Shown here: positions 1-7,857 of the stretch, piece after piece | Numbering within the stretch: position 1 is the first letter of the stretch | Layout of the letters: every line of letters begins with the position of its first letter | From: Halomonas sp. M4R1S46 | GTDB lineage: Bacteria > Pseudomonadota > Gammaproteobacteria > Pseudomonadales > Halomonadaceae | Assembly (NCBI RefSeq): GCF_025725685.1 | Contig: NZ_CP107008.1 | Span: 1,426,001 to 1,490,000 of the forward strand | Length of the DNA: 64,000 bases | Direction: 5' to 3' | The notes under the pieces: generated by a model | The model's input: only the letters and a program-made list of their open reading frames with translations | The model's database searches: none | Told to the model about the DNA's origin: nothing | Program-made: the position numbers and the translations under genes

Positions 1-316
1 AGCCGAGCACCACCTCGAAGTACGAGATGGGGGCGGAGAGGATCTCGTAGATCGACCCCGAGAAGCGCGGGAAGAAGATCCCGAAGGAGGCGTTGGAGAC
101 GCTCTGGGTCAGCAGCATCAGCATGATCAGGCCGGGCACGATGAAGGCCCCGTAGCTGACCCCGTCCACCTCGCTGATGCGGGTGCCGATGGCCGCGCCG
201 AACACCACGAAGTACAGCGAGGTGGAGATCACCGGCGAGACGATGCTCTGCAGCACCGTACGCAGGCTGCGGGCCATCTCCGCCAGGTAGATGGTCTTCA
301 CGGACTGCAGGTTCAT
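1..316 (-). CDS. ABC-2 type transporter permease, 3' part cut by window edge
   Basis: About 105 N-terminal residues are visible, starting MNLQSVKTIYLAEMARSLRT. They contain two hydrophobic stretches (around residues 24-44 and 56-80), as in the first membrane segments of ABC-2 permeases of the YadH/NodJ type. The ATG overlaps the TGA of the upstream ATPase gene as ATGA, so the two are probably translationally coupled and form one exporter. The substrate cannot be told from the sequence. The rest of the gene lies outside the window. Confidence 0.85.
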   Translation of the reverse strand, partial: MNLQSVKTIYLAEMARSLRTVLQSIVSPVISTSLYFVVFGAAIGTRISEVDGVSYGAFIVPGLIMLMLLTQSVSNASFGIFFPRFSGSIYEILSAPISYFEVVLG

Positions 317-1257
317 GTGCGCTCCCTGACCAGGTTGACGAAGATTTCCTCCAGCGAGCTCTGCCGGGTGTGGAGGTCCTTGAAGCGGATGCCGGCGGCA
401 TCGAGGTCGGCCAGCAGCTCGGCGATGCCGGCCTGGTCGTCTTCGCCGTTGTGGCGGCCGTCATAGGTGTAGACCAGGGCATGGCCGTCATCGGCCAGGG
501 TCAGCCGGTGGCCGTTGAGGGTGGTCGGTACCCGCGAGATCGGCTCGCGCAGGTGCAGCGTCAGTTCCTTTCTACCGAGCTTGCGCATCAGCTCGCGCTT
601 CTCCTCCACCAGCACCAGCGAGCCGCCGCGGATCACCCCGATGCGGTCGGCCATTTCCTCCGCCTCCTCGATGTAGTGGGTGGTCAGGATGATGGTCACC
701 CCGCTGTCGCGCAGGCCCCGCACCACCTCCCACATGTCGCGGCGCAGCTCGACATCGACGCCGGCGGTGGGCTCGTCGAGAAAGAGGATCTCGGGCTCGT
801 GGGCCAGCGCCTTGGCGATCAGCACCCGGCGCTTCATGCCCCCGGAGAGGGTGATCAGCCGGTTGCGCCGCTTTTCCCAGAGCGACAGCGAGCGCAGCAC
901 CTTCTCGATATGGGCGGGATCCTTCGGCTTGCCGAACAGCCCGCGGCTGAAGCTCACCGTGTCCCAGACCGTGGAGAAGGCCTCGCTGGTCAGTTCCTGG
1001 GGAACCAGGCCGATGCGTTCCCGGGCGCGGCGGAAGTCGCGGACGTTGTCGTGGCCATCCACCAGCACCCGGCCCTGGCTGGCATTGACCAGGCCGCAGA
1101 TCACGCTGATCAGGGTCGTCTTGCCGGCGCCGTTGGGGCCGAGCAGGGCGAAGATCTCGCCGCGGCGGATCGCGAGGTCCACATCGCTGAGCGCCTGGAA
1201 CCCGCTGTCATAGGTCTTCGACAGGCCCTCGACGCGGATCACGGTGTCGTCACTCAA
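313..1257 (-). CDS. ABC exporter ATP-binding protein, YadG-like
   Basis: A 314-residue ABC-2 exporter ATPase that should power the permease encoded immediately downstream. Visible motifs are Walker A GPNGAGKT (about 40-47), Q-loop LVPQE (about 84-88), signature LSGGMKRR (about 137-144), Walker B ILFLDEP (about 157-163) and the H-loop histidine in TTHYIEEA. The C-terminal 90 residues resemble the accessory tail of YadG-like proteins. The likely start is a TTG eight bases inside the end of the DUF6494 gene, with GGGGAGA just upstream; GTG at 1242 is an alternative. Overlaps at both ends point to one operon with the small upstream gene and the permease. Confidence 0.9.
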   Translation of the reverse strand: MSDDTVIRVEGLSKTYDSGFQALSDVDLAIRRGEIFALLGPNGAGKTTLISVICGLVNASQGRVLVDGHDNVRDFRRARERIGLVPQELTSEAFSTVWDTVSFSRGLFGKPKDPAHIEKVLRSLSLWEKRRNRLITLSGGMKRRVLIAKALAHEPEILFLDEPTAGVDVELRRDMWEVVRGLRDSGVTIILTTHYIEEAEEMADRIGVIRGGSLVLVEEKRELMRKLGRKELTLHLREPISRVPTTLNGHRLTLADDGHALVYTYDGRHNGEDDQAGIAELLADLDAAGIRFKDLHTRQSSLEEIFVNLVRERT

Positions 1258-1456
1258 GCTCGATGTCTCCCCGGAACTCCACCTTCAGCTCGAGCCCGGC
1301 CACCTCCAGCGTCACACTGGCCGGCAAGGACTCGTCACCCGCCAGTCGTCCCTCGGCCAGCGCCTGGGCCACGGCCTCCTCGATGTGCTGCTGGGACTGG
1401 ACCCCGACGGTCTTCAGCAGCTTGCGGATGCTCTGGTGAAAGGTCTCGTCATTCAT
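1250..1456 (-). CDS. DUF6494 family small protein
   Basis: A 68-residue acidic protein beginning MNDETFHQSIRKLLKTVG. It matches what I remember of DUF6494, a short conserved proteobacterial family of unknown function. The start is set by AAGGAAA about seven bases upstream; a longer reading frame exists but lacks a ribosome site. The stop codon overlaps the start of the ABC ATPase gene, so the two are probably co-transcribed. No membrane segment or signal peptide is seen, so it is probably cytosolic. A role linked to the exporter is inference only. Confidence 0.75.
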   Translation of the reverse strand: MNDETFHQSIRKLLKTVGVQSQQHIEEAVAQALAEGRLAGDESLPASVTLEVAGLELKVEFRGDIELE

Positions 1457-1529
1457 CGGTATTTCCTTATGGGTGGGCTGCCCTCCCATCCTAGCGCGGC
1501 TGGCGCCATGGAACATCGCCCACCAAAGA

Positions 1530-1564
1530 CGAAAGCCGCGGTGGTGGCCCACACGCGGCTTTCG
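1530..1564 (-). terminator. Hairpin terminator downstream of ppiC
   Basis: CGAAAGCCGCG (1530-1540) pairs perfectly with CGCGGCTTTCG (1554-1564) around a 13-base loop. It lies 53 bases past the ppiC stop. On the minus strand it is followed by TCTTTGG, so the U-tract is weak, but the 11-bp stem between two genes on the same strand fits a terminator. Confidence 0.55.
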
Positions 1565-1617
1565 TTGGTCAGGGTCCGCCTGGGAGGACGCCGGGGATCG
1601 CGGGTCCTCACCGCGGA

Positions 1618-1896
1618 TCAGGTGCGGCTGGTGACTTCCAGCAGGTGGTAGCCGAACTGGGTCTTCACGGGACCCTGGACCTTGTTGAGCTCAGCGGAGA
1701 ACACGACCTTGTCGAACTCCGGCACCATCTGGCCCGGGCCGAAGCTGCCGAGCTCGCCGCCCTGGTGGCCGGACGGGCACTGGGAATGTTCGCGGGCGAC
1801 CTCGGCGAAGTCGCGGCCGCCTTCGATCTCGGCCTTGAGGGCCTGGCACTGTTCTTCGCTGCTGACCAGGATGTGACGGGCGGATGCCTGAGTCAT
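1618..1896 (-). CDS. ppiC: Parvulin-type peptidyl-prolyl isomerase
   Basis: A 92-residue stand-alone rotamase domain, the length typical of cytosolic PpiC/parvulin, which catalyses cis-trans isomerisation of prolyl bonds. Family motifs are ARHILVSSEEQC near the N-terminus, the segment SGHQGGELGSFGPGQMVPEF, and FGYHLLEV at the end. There is no signal peptide. The start has GAGGAGAT seven bases upstream; a longer reading frame runs upstream but would overlap the divergent HIT gene. It appears monocistronic, with a hairpin following. Confidence 0.93.
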   Translation of the reverse strand: MTQASARHILVSSEEQCQALKAEIEGGRDFAEVAREHSQCPSGHQGGELGSFGPGQMVPEFDKVVFSAELNKVQGPVKTQFGYHLLEVTSRT

Positions 1897-2025
1897 GGGA
1901 ATCTCCTCACAGGGGCATGATAGGGTGGTGGATGAAGGGACAAGGATACCACGCCGGCCCCGCGGTGGGACGCCACAACGGCGCGCTTGGCCGCGCTGGT
2001 CAGCCGGCTCAAGGAGGAACCACCC

Positions 2026-2484
2026 ATGAGCTGCATTTTCTGTGACATCGTCGCGGGGCGCTCGCCCTGTCATCGGATATGGGAAGACGAGGCGCACCTG
2101 GCCTTCCTCTCCCTCTACCCCAATACGCCGGGCTTCACCGTGGTGATTCCCAAGGTCCACCACGCGAGCTATGCCTTCGACCAGTCGGACGAGGTGCTGT
2201 GCCAGTTGATGCTCGCCACCAAGCGCGTGGCTCGGTTGCTGGACCGGGCGCTGGAAGGCGTCGCCCGCACTGGCATGTTCTTCGAGGGCTACGGCGTCGA
2301 TCACCTCCACAGCAAGCTGTTTCCCATGCATGGCACGGGCAACGACCCGACCTTCCAGGCCGTGGAGTCACGGGTGGACAAGTACTTCGAGCGCTACGAG
2401 GGTTACCTGTCCTCGCACGATTACCGCCGGGCCGACGACGAGCGGCTCGCCGAACTCGCCGCCCGGATCCGCACCTTCGCCTAG
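2026..2484 (+). CDS. HIT family nucleotide-binding protein
   Basis: A 152-residue protein of the histidine-triad family, which hydrolyses or transfers nucleotidyl groups. It starts MSCIFCDIVAGRSPCHRIWE, the usual HIT N-terminus with a CxxC-like pair. The triad region reads VDHLHSKLFPMH, with Lys at the third histidine position, as in a recognised HIT subgroup with HxHxK. The start is fixed by AAGGAGGAAC at 2011-2020. It is divergent from ppiC with about 130 bp between them. The exact substrate cannot be predicted. Confidence 0.88.
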   Translation: MSCIFCDIVAGRSPCHRIWEDEAHLAFLSLYPNTPGFTVVIPKVHHASYAFDQSDEVLCQLMLATKRVARLLDRALEGVARTGMFFEGYGVDHLHSKLFPMHGTGNDPTFQAVESRVDKYFERYEGYLSSHDYRRADDERLAELAARIRTFA

Positions 2485-2690
2485 CCTCCTGGCCCCCTGG
2501 CCCCCTGGGATCCCCCTGACAGCGCCCGTCATGGCGGGCTTGAGGCTACACTGAGATGGCATCGGCCCGCCCTGCGGGGCGGCACGATGGGTCTCGCCAG
2601 CCGCTGTCCGGGCCTGCCGATCCGGGTGTCGTCGGCGTCCCGGCGACTGTCGAGGAAGTTGGCCTGGCGAGAGACGCCCGGAGACATGGC

Positions 2691-3308
2691 ATGCGCCAGT
2701 CTTGGCGTTTCTTCGTGTGTTGGCTGGCCGCCGGCCTGCTGGTGCCCCTGGCCATGGCGGACGAGTCGGCCGAGGTGGCCGAGCGCAAGGCGGCGCAGCT
2801 GGAGCAAAGTGTGGCGGAGGCGGGCGAGGACGGCCCCGACACGCCGGCCGTCACCATCGAAAAGCCGGAGGCCCAGGCGGTCGACCCGAGCGGTGAAGAG
2901 CCGCTGGACGATGCCATCACCTGCCTGGCCCGCAGCATCTACTGGGAGGCCCGGGGCGAAACGGTCGCCGACATGGAGGCCGTGGCCAATGTGGTGATGA
3001 ACCGCCTCGCCCACGAGGGCTTCCCCGACACGGTCTGCGCGGTGGTCAGGCAGGGGGCCGAGCAGGGCGCCTGCCAGTTCTCCTGGTGGTGTGACGGTCG
3101 TGTGGACGAGGCCGACGAGGACGCCGCCTATGCGCAGGCCAAGGAGATCGCCCGGCGCGCCCTCAACCAGCAGCTCAGCGACCGCACCGACGGTGCCCTC
3201 TATTTCCACCACCGCTCGGTGTTCCCTCCCTGGGCCGCGGAATTCGACAAGACGGTCGACGTCGGCAGGTTCGCCTTCTACCGGCCCCGCGGCGGGGCGT
3301 CTCACTAG
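2691..3308 (+). CDS. SleB-like cell wall hydrolase
   Basis: A 205-residue exported protein with a signal peptide at about residues 1-23 (WLAAGLLVPLAMA, cleavage before DES). An acidic linker follows, then a hydrolase_2/SleB domain from about residue 75, containing ARSIYWEARGE with the probable catalytic glutamate, VANVVMNR, and CQFSWWCDG. The family acts as a peptidoglycan hydrolase or lytic transglycosylase in the envelope. The start was chosen for the signal peptide and GGAGA at 2681-2685. Its TAG stop lies in the left CTAG flank of the 101-bp element that separates it from the convergent LysR gene. Confidence 0.88.
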   Translation: MRQSWRFFVCWLAAGLLVPLAMADESAEVAERKAAQLEQSVAEAGEDGPDTPAVTIEKPEAQAVDPSGEEPLDDAITCLARSIYWEARGETVADMEAVANVVMNRLAHEGFPDTVCAVVRQGAEQGACQFSWWCDGRVDEADEDAAYAQAKEIARRALNQQLSDRTDGALYFHHRSVFPPWAAEFDKTVDVGRFAFYRPRGGASH

Positions 3309-3409
3309 GAGCCTGTCGGATTTGACCGATCGTCACGAGATTCACGGATTTCGAGTCAAATTTATCGATCTGTTGAGGCGAGTAGCGTGCTATTTAACGA
3401 AGCAGGCTC
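3309..3409. mobile_element. 101-bp MITE-like element, copy A
   Basis: The ends are GAGCCTG (3309-3315) and CAGGCTC (3403-3409), flanked on both sides by CTAG (3305-3308 and 3410-3413). This fits a small non-coding element with terminal inverted repeats and the 4-bp CTAG target duplication usual for IS5-family transposition. It is clearly less GC-rich than its surroundings. A second copy of identical length at 61419-61519 matches it at about 73 percent of positions without gaps. The flanking CTAG repeats supply the TAG stop codons of both convergent neighbours. Confidence 0.7.
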
Positions 3410-4321
3410 CTAGGCCAGGATGAAATCCTCTTCCGCGATTTCCTCGGCGAGGAAGTCCAGCAGGGCCCGGACCGAGGGCAGCAGGCAGCGCCGGGAGGGA
3501 AAGACGGCATGCAGGATGCCGCCGCGGGGCTCCCAGCCCGGCAGCACATCGACCAGCCGGCCGGCCTGGAGGTCGCGCTCGGCGACCAGCAGGCCCAGCT
3601 TGACCACACCCATCCCGGCCAGGGCCGCTTCATGCAGTGTCTCGGCGCTGTCCGTCACCAGGCGCGGCCGGTGGTGGACCTGGGCGGTGGCACCCTCGGG
3701 GCCCACCAGGTCCCAGGCGTGCTGCTTGTGGTATTGCTCGAAATCCAGACTGGGCAGCTGGCACAGGTCGGCAGGCGTGCGGGGGCGCGGGCGGTCCGCG
3801 AACAGGCCGGGGGCCGCCACCAGCCGCTGGGGGCTGCGCGACAGGACCTTCATGGTCAGGTCGCTGTCTTCCAGGGGCGGGAAGCGGATGCGGATCGCCA
3901 TGTCGAAGCCTTCCTTGACCACGTCGACGCGCCGGCTGGTGGCCTCGACCTGCACCTCCACCTTCGGACACCGGGCCATGAAGCGAACCAGCAGGGGGGT
4001 GATCAGGTAGTGCAGCACGCTGGGGGAGCAGCTCAGCCGTACGGTGCCCTGCGGCTCGGCGCGGTGGCGCGCGATCAGCTCCTCGGCGGCCTCCGCTTCC
4101 ACCAGCATCGCCACGCAGTGTCGGTAGTAGGCCTGGCCGAGCTCGGTCACCGAGACATGCCGCGTCGAACGCTGAAGCAGCCGGGTCGCCAGGCGCTCCT
4201 CCAGCTGGCCGATGCGCCGGCTCAGCTTGGACTTGGGGATGCCCAGGGCGCGGCCGGCGGGGGCGAACCCTCCGTGATCCACCACCTGAACGAAGTAGTA
4301 GAGGTCGTTGAGGTCCGGCAT
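3410..4321 (-). CDS. LysR-type transcriptional regulator
   Basis: A 303-residue regulator. The N-terminal winged helix-turn-helix (about 1-60, with FAPAGRALGIPKSKLSRRI as the recognition segment) is followed by a LysR substrate-binding domain (about 88-295). GAGGAG lies eight bases before the chosen ATG. It is transcribed away from the pirin gene across 305 bp. In other bacteria LysR regulators beside pirins control them, so this pair is a reasonable guess. The TAG stop falls in the right CTAG flank of the MITE-like element. Confidence 0.92.
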   Translation of the reverse strand: MPDLNDLYYFVQVVDHGGFAPAGRALGIPKSKLSRRIGQLEERLATRLLQRSTRHVSVTELGQAYYRHCVAMLVEAEAAEELIARHRAEPQGTVRLSCSPSVLHYLITPLLVRFMARCPKVEVQVEATSRRVDVVKEGFDMAIRIRFPPLEDSDLTMKVLSRSPQRLVAAPGLFADRPRPRTPADLCQLPSLDFEQYHKQHAWDLVGPEGATAQVHHRPRLVTDSAETLHEAALAGMGVVKLGLLVAERDLQAGRLVDVLPGWEPRGGILHAVFPSRRCLLPSVRALLDFLAEEIAEEDFILA

Positions 4322-4626
4322 TGATAACTCCTCACACAACCCTGCAGTAAGGATGGGCTTCCCCGGCGGCAAGTCCCGAAGTGTCGGACCATCGCGAGGG
4401 CGCTGTAAACCCGTCCTTGGGCGCTACTTTTGCTATCCATGGCAAAAGACCCTCGCTTCGTCTTGCCCCCGGCGCCCACCACCGCGGGGTGTTTGGAAAG
4501 GGGAGTTGATTGTTCTGTCAGTGGAACGGTCCGTCTGAATTCTACCATCTACTGTAGGCGGCGTTCCTTTCCTAGGCTTCCTGCATCGAGGCCACATGCC
4601 TCCCCACCACACTCTGGAGCCCGACC
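4322..4626. promoter_or_regulatory. Divergent lysR / pirin intergenic region
   Basis: These 305 bp separate two divergent starts and must hold both promoters and, probably, the LysR operator. The stretch around 4500-4560 is AT-richer than its surroundings. I could not pick a convincing -35/-10 pair or a clear T-N11-A operator. No coding frame is supported. Confidence 0.4.
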
Positions 4627-5496
4627 ATGAAACAGATCCAGGCGGTATACGGCGCCCCCCACGGCCACTGGGTCGGCGACGGCTTCCCCGTGCGTTCCCT
4701 GTTCACCTATGACCGCATGGGCGCCGAGCACATCAGCCCCTTCCTGATGCTGGATCACGCCGGTCCCCACACCTTCAAGCCGGCCAAGCGGCCGCGCGGC
4801 GTGGGGCAGCATCCCCACCGCGGCTTCGAGACGGTGACCCTGGTCTACGAAGGGGAGCTCGAGCACCGCGATTCCACCGGCAGCGGCGGCAAGATCGGCG
4901 AGGGGGACGTGCAGTGGATGACCGCCGGTGCCGGCATCCTCCACGAGGAGTTCCACTCCCGGGCCTTCACCGCGCGAGGCGGCAGGCTGGAGATGGTGCA
5001 GCTCTGGGTCAACCTGCCGGCTCGGGACAAGGATACCCCGGCGGCCTACCAGACGCTGCTCGACGCCGACATTCCCAGCGTGCCGCTGGACGACGAGGCC
5101 GGCCGGGTGCGCGTGGTGGCGGGGGCGTATCTTGGACACGCGGGGCCCGCCAGCACCTTCACGCCGATCAACCTGTGGGACGTGCGGCTGGCCGCGGGCC
5201 GGCATGCCACCCTGCCGGTGCCGGACGGCCATACCACCCTGCTGGTGGTCCTGGAGGGCACCGTCCAGGTCAATGGCGAGACCATCGTGCGCGACGAGGC
5301 CGTGGTGAGCTTCGAACGTCGCGGCGAGGAGCTGCACCTCGAGGCCAACAACGGCGCCAAGCTGCTGCTGCTCAGCGGCGAACCCATCGAGGAGCCGGTC
5401 GTCGGCCACGGGCCCTTCGTGATGAACAGCGTGGAGGAGATCCACCAGGCCTTCGCCGACTTCCAGCGCGGGAAGTACGGCGCCCTGAACGACTAG
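4627..5496 (+). CDS. Pirin family protein (cupin, quercetinase-like)
   Basis: A 289-residue bicupin. The N-terminal pirin motif LMLDHAGP is followed by the metal-site segment GQHPHRGFETVTLVYEGE (about 54-71) and AGAGILHEEFH (about 98-108). Together these give the His-His-His-Glu iron ligands of the family. Some pirins show quercetin 2,3-dioxygenase activity and others act as redox cofactors of regulators; this one could do either. CTGGAG lies upstream of the ATG. It heads a run with ycaC, a combination often seen in proteobacteria, and is divergent from a LysR gene. Confidence 0.93.
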   Translation: MKQIQAVYGAPHGHWVGDGFPVRSLFTYDRMGAEHISPFLMLDHAGPHTFKPAKRPRGVGQHPHRGFETVTLVYEGELEHRDSTGSGGKIGEGDVQWMTAGAGILHEEFHSRAFTARGGRLEMVQLWVNLPARDKDTPAAYQTLLDADIPSVPLDDEAGRVRVVAGAYLGHAGPASTFTPINLWDVRLAAGRHATLPVPDGHTTLLVVLEGTVQVNGETIVRDEAVVSFERRGEELHLEANNGAKLLLLSGEPIEEPVVGHGPFVMNSVEEIHQAFADFQRGKYGALND

Positions 5497-5521
5497 CGGG
5501 GGAACTTCCGCTGGCGTGCTT

Positions 5522-5544
5522 GCCCGGCAGTTGGGCTGCCGGGC
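5522..5544 (+). terminator. Hairpin between pirin and ycaC
   Basis: GCCCGGCAG (5522-5530), loop TTGGG, CTGCCGGGC (5536-5544) form a perfect 9-bp stem followed by CTTTCC. It sits 26 bases after the pirin stop and 30 bases before the ycaC start. It could be a weak terminator or an attenuating or stabilising hairpin within one transcript. Confidence 0.5.
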
Positions 5545-5573
5545 CTTTCCAACCCGATGAAAGGAGACCCACC

Positions 5574-6197
5574 ATGTCCTTTACCTACAACCGCCTGGAC
5601 AAGGATGACGTGGCCCTGCTGATGGTCGACCACCAGGCCGGCCTGCTGTCCCTGGTGCGCGACTACAGCCCGGACGAGTTCAAGAACAACGTCCTGGCGC
5701 TGGCCGATATCGCCAGGTTCTTCGACATCCCCACCATCCTCACCACCAGCTTCGAGGATGGCCCCAACGGGCCCATGGTGCCGGAGCTCAAGGAGGCGTT
5801 CCCCGATGCGCCCTACTTCGCCCGCCCGGGCCAGATCAACGCCTGGGACAACGAGGACTTCGTGGCGGCGGTCAAGGCCACCGGCAAGAAGCAGCTGCTG
5901 ATCGCCGGCGTGGTCACCGAGGTCTGCGTGGCCTTCCCGGCGCTCTCCGCCCTGGAGGAGGAGTTCGAGGTGTTCGTGGTCACCGATGCCTCCGGCACCT
6001 TCAACCCGATTACCCGGGACGCCGCCTGGGATCGCATGTCCCAGGCCGGGGCCCAGATGGTCACCTGGTTCGGCGTCGGCTGTGAGCTGCATCGTGACTG
6101 GCGTAACGACATCGAAGGCTTCGGCGGCCTGCTGGCCGGCCATCTCCCGGCCTATGCCAACCTGATGCAGAGTTACGCCCAGCAGAGCCAGGGCTAA
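5574..6197 (+). CDS. ycaC: YcaC-type isochorismatase-like hydrolase
   Basis: A 207-residue cysteine hydrolase, almost colinear with E. coli YcaC as I remember it. It shares VDHQAGLLSLVRD (about 18-30), NAWDNEDFV, the lysine in KATGKKQL, and AGVVTEVCVAFPALSA, which carries the catalytic cysteine at about 118. The Asp-Lys-Cys triad of isochorismatase-fold enzymes is complete. The physiological substrate is unknown. AAAGGAGACC gives a strong ribosome site. It lies between two pirin genes, suggesting a shared stress or aromatic-compound role. Confidence 0.93.
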   Translation: MSFTYNRLDKDDVALLMVDHQAGLLSLVRDYSPDEFKNNVLALADIARFFDIPTILTTSFEDGPNGPMVPELKEAFPDAPYFARPGQINAWDNEDFVAAVKATGKKQLLIAGVVTEVCVAFPALSALEEEFEVFVVTDASGTFNPITRDAAWDRMSQAGAQMVTWFGVGCELHRDWRNDIEGFGGLLAGHLPAYANLMQSYAQQSQG

Positions 6198-6229
6198 GCG
6201 CGGTCGACTCGGTCCCGAGCGATAGTCCA

Positions 6230-6257
6230 GGGGGCCGCCTATGCTGAAGGCGGCCCC
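6230..6257 (+). terminator. Hairpin between ycaC and second pirin gene
   Basis: GGGGGCCGCC (6230-6239) pairs with GGCGGCCCCC (6248-6257) around a loop of about eight bases, 33 bases past the ycaC stop. No T-run follows, so termination is not certain. Confidence 0.5.
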
Positions 6258-6300
6258 CGTGGGGCCGAGCCCCGTTCGCTTCTTTCGAAAGGATACGCAC

Positions 6301-7242
6301 ATGAGCACTCTCGTCGATGATCGCGACCTGGCCTCGTCGCTGGACTGCCCGGTCGTCGAGGGCAGGCGGCTGGTCCAGCACGTGACGCCGCGCACCGCCG
6401 ATGTCGGCGGCATCCCCGTCAACCGGGTGCTGCCGTCGCGGCAGCGGCGCCTGGTGGGCGCCTGGTGTTTCCTCGACCATGCCGGCCCGGCCGTCTTCAA
6501 GGGCGACTCCCGCGGCCTGCGGGTCGGTCCCCACCCCCATATCGGCCTGCAGACCTTCACCTGGATGATCGCGGGCGAGGTGCTGCACCGCGACAGCCTG
6601 GGCAACCGGCAGGTGATCCGCCCCGGCCAGGTCAACCTGATGACCGCCGGACGCGGCATCAGCCACACCGAGGAATCGGTGCCCGGCGAGAGCCAGCTGC
6701 ATGCCGCCCAGCTATGGATCGCCCTGCCGGAGGCGGACCGACGCACCGACCCGCGCTTCGACCACTACCCGGACCTGCCGTCCTGGGAGGAGCAGGGCGT
6801 CGCCTTCACCCTGCTTACCGGCGAGTTCGCCGGCCGGCGGGCACCGACCCTGGCCTTCTCGCCGCTGGTCGGCCTGGATCTCGTCAGCCGGGAGGCGAGC
6901 ACCCTGCGGCTGACGCTTCGGGAAGATTTCGAGTACGGCGTGCTGCCCCTGGAGGGCGAGCTGGCCATCGAGGGCGACCGCTTCGCGCCCAACGAGCTGG
7001 CCTACCTGGGCCGGGGCCGCGAGGCCGTCACCCTCGACTTGCCCGCAGGCGGCCGGGCCATCCTGATCGGTGGCGAGCCCCTGGACGAGGAGATCCTCAT
7101 CTGGTGGAACCTCGTCGGCCACAGCAAGGCCGAGATCGCCGAGGCGCAGCGGGACTGGGAAGCCGGCAGCGAGCGCTTCGGCAGCATTCCCGACTACGAC
7201 GGCGAGCGCCTGATGCCGCCGCCGCTACCCTGGAAGGGCTAA
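6301..7242 (+). CDS. Second pirin family protein
   Basis: A 313-residue pirin with LDHAGPAVF near residue 60, the metal motif VGPHPHIGLQTFTWMIAGE (about 75-93) and TAGRGISHTEES (about 115-126). It is clearly diverged from the pirin at 4627: the HPHRG arginine is isoleucine here and it has a longer C-terminus ending in LMPPPLPWKG. AAAGGAT precedes the chosen ATG; the 20 residues upstream in frame have no ribosome site. Dioxygenase or regulatory function is inferred from the family. Confidence 0.92.
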   Translation: MSTLVDDRDLASSLDCPVVEGRRLVQHVTPRTADVGGIPVNRVLPSRQRRLVGAWCFLDHAGPAVFKGDSRGLRVGPHPHIGLQTFTWMIAGEVLHRDSLGNRQVIRPGQVNLMTAGRGISHTEESVPGESQLHAAQLWIALPEADRRTDPRFDHYPDLPSWEEQGVAFTLLTGEFAGRRAPTLAFSPLVGLDLVSREASTLRLTLREDFEYGVLPLEGELAIEGDRFAPNELAYLGRGREAVTLDLPAGGRAILIGGEPLDEEILIWWNLVGHSKAEIAEAQRDWEAGSERFGSIPDYDGERLMPPPLPWKG

Positions 7243-7270
7243 GGCAAGCCATCACCGAAGGGGCCAGGAC

Positions 7271-7849
7271 ATGATCGATCCCCATGCTTCCTCGCGGTCC
7301 GAAGGCGGCGAGGGCATCACTCTGCGCATCCACCATCGGGTGCGTCCCGACGCCAAGGACCGCTACGAGACCTGGCTGCGCCGGATCATCGCGGTCGCCG
7401 GGCGCTACGCCGGCCATCAGGGCGTGCATATCCTGAGGCCCCATGAGGGCGGCCAGGACTACGAGATCGCGGTGCGCTTCGCCTCCGAGGCCCAGGCCGA
7501 GCGCTGGCGCGCCTCCGATGACCGCCGCGAGCTGCTGGACGACATCCGCGATGCCCTGCAGCAGGACGAGGCGGTCGAGATCCTCAGCGGCATCGACTAC
7601 TGGTTCACGCCCCAGGCGTCGACGGCCAGGCAGCCCGTCCGCTGGAAGCAGTGGCTGGTTACCACGGGCGTCATCTGGCCGTTGACCATGCTGGTACCGC
7701 TGCTCTGGCAGCCGCTCTTCTCCCTCTTTCCCCTGCTCGATAGCTGGGGGCTGCGACACGGGATCGTCGCCGCCACCGTGGTGGCCCTGGTGGTCTACCT
7801 GGTCATGCCCCGGGTGGTGCGCCTGGTGGCGCACTGGATGTTCGAGTAG
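7271..7849 (+). CDS. ABM-domain (antibiotic biosynthesis monooxygenase-like) membrane protein
   Basis: A 192-residue protein. Residues about 17-110 form an ABM ferredoxin-like barrel (ITLRIHHRVRPDAKDRYETW, then FASEAQAERWRASDDR). A basic linker and two predicted membrane helices follow (about 126-150 and 162-185). Such ABM-plus-two-helix proteins are common in proteobacteria and have no settled function. It lies 28 bases after the second pirin and is probably in its transcript. Soluble ABM enzymes are cofactor-free oxygenases; whether this membrane-bound form is active is unknown. Confidence 0.8.
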   Translation: MIDPHASSRSEGGEGITLRIHHRVRPDAKDRYETWLRRIIAVAGRYAGHQGVHILRPHEGGQDYEIAVRFASEAQAERWRASDDRRELLDDIRDALQQDEAVEILSGIDYWFTPQASTARQPVRWKQWLVTTGVIWPLTMLVPLLWQPLFSLFPLLDSWGLRHGIVAATVVALVVYLVMPRVVRLVAHWMFE

Positions 7850-7857
7850 GACCTTCC

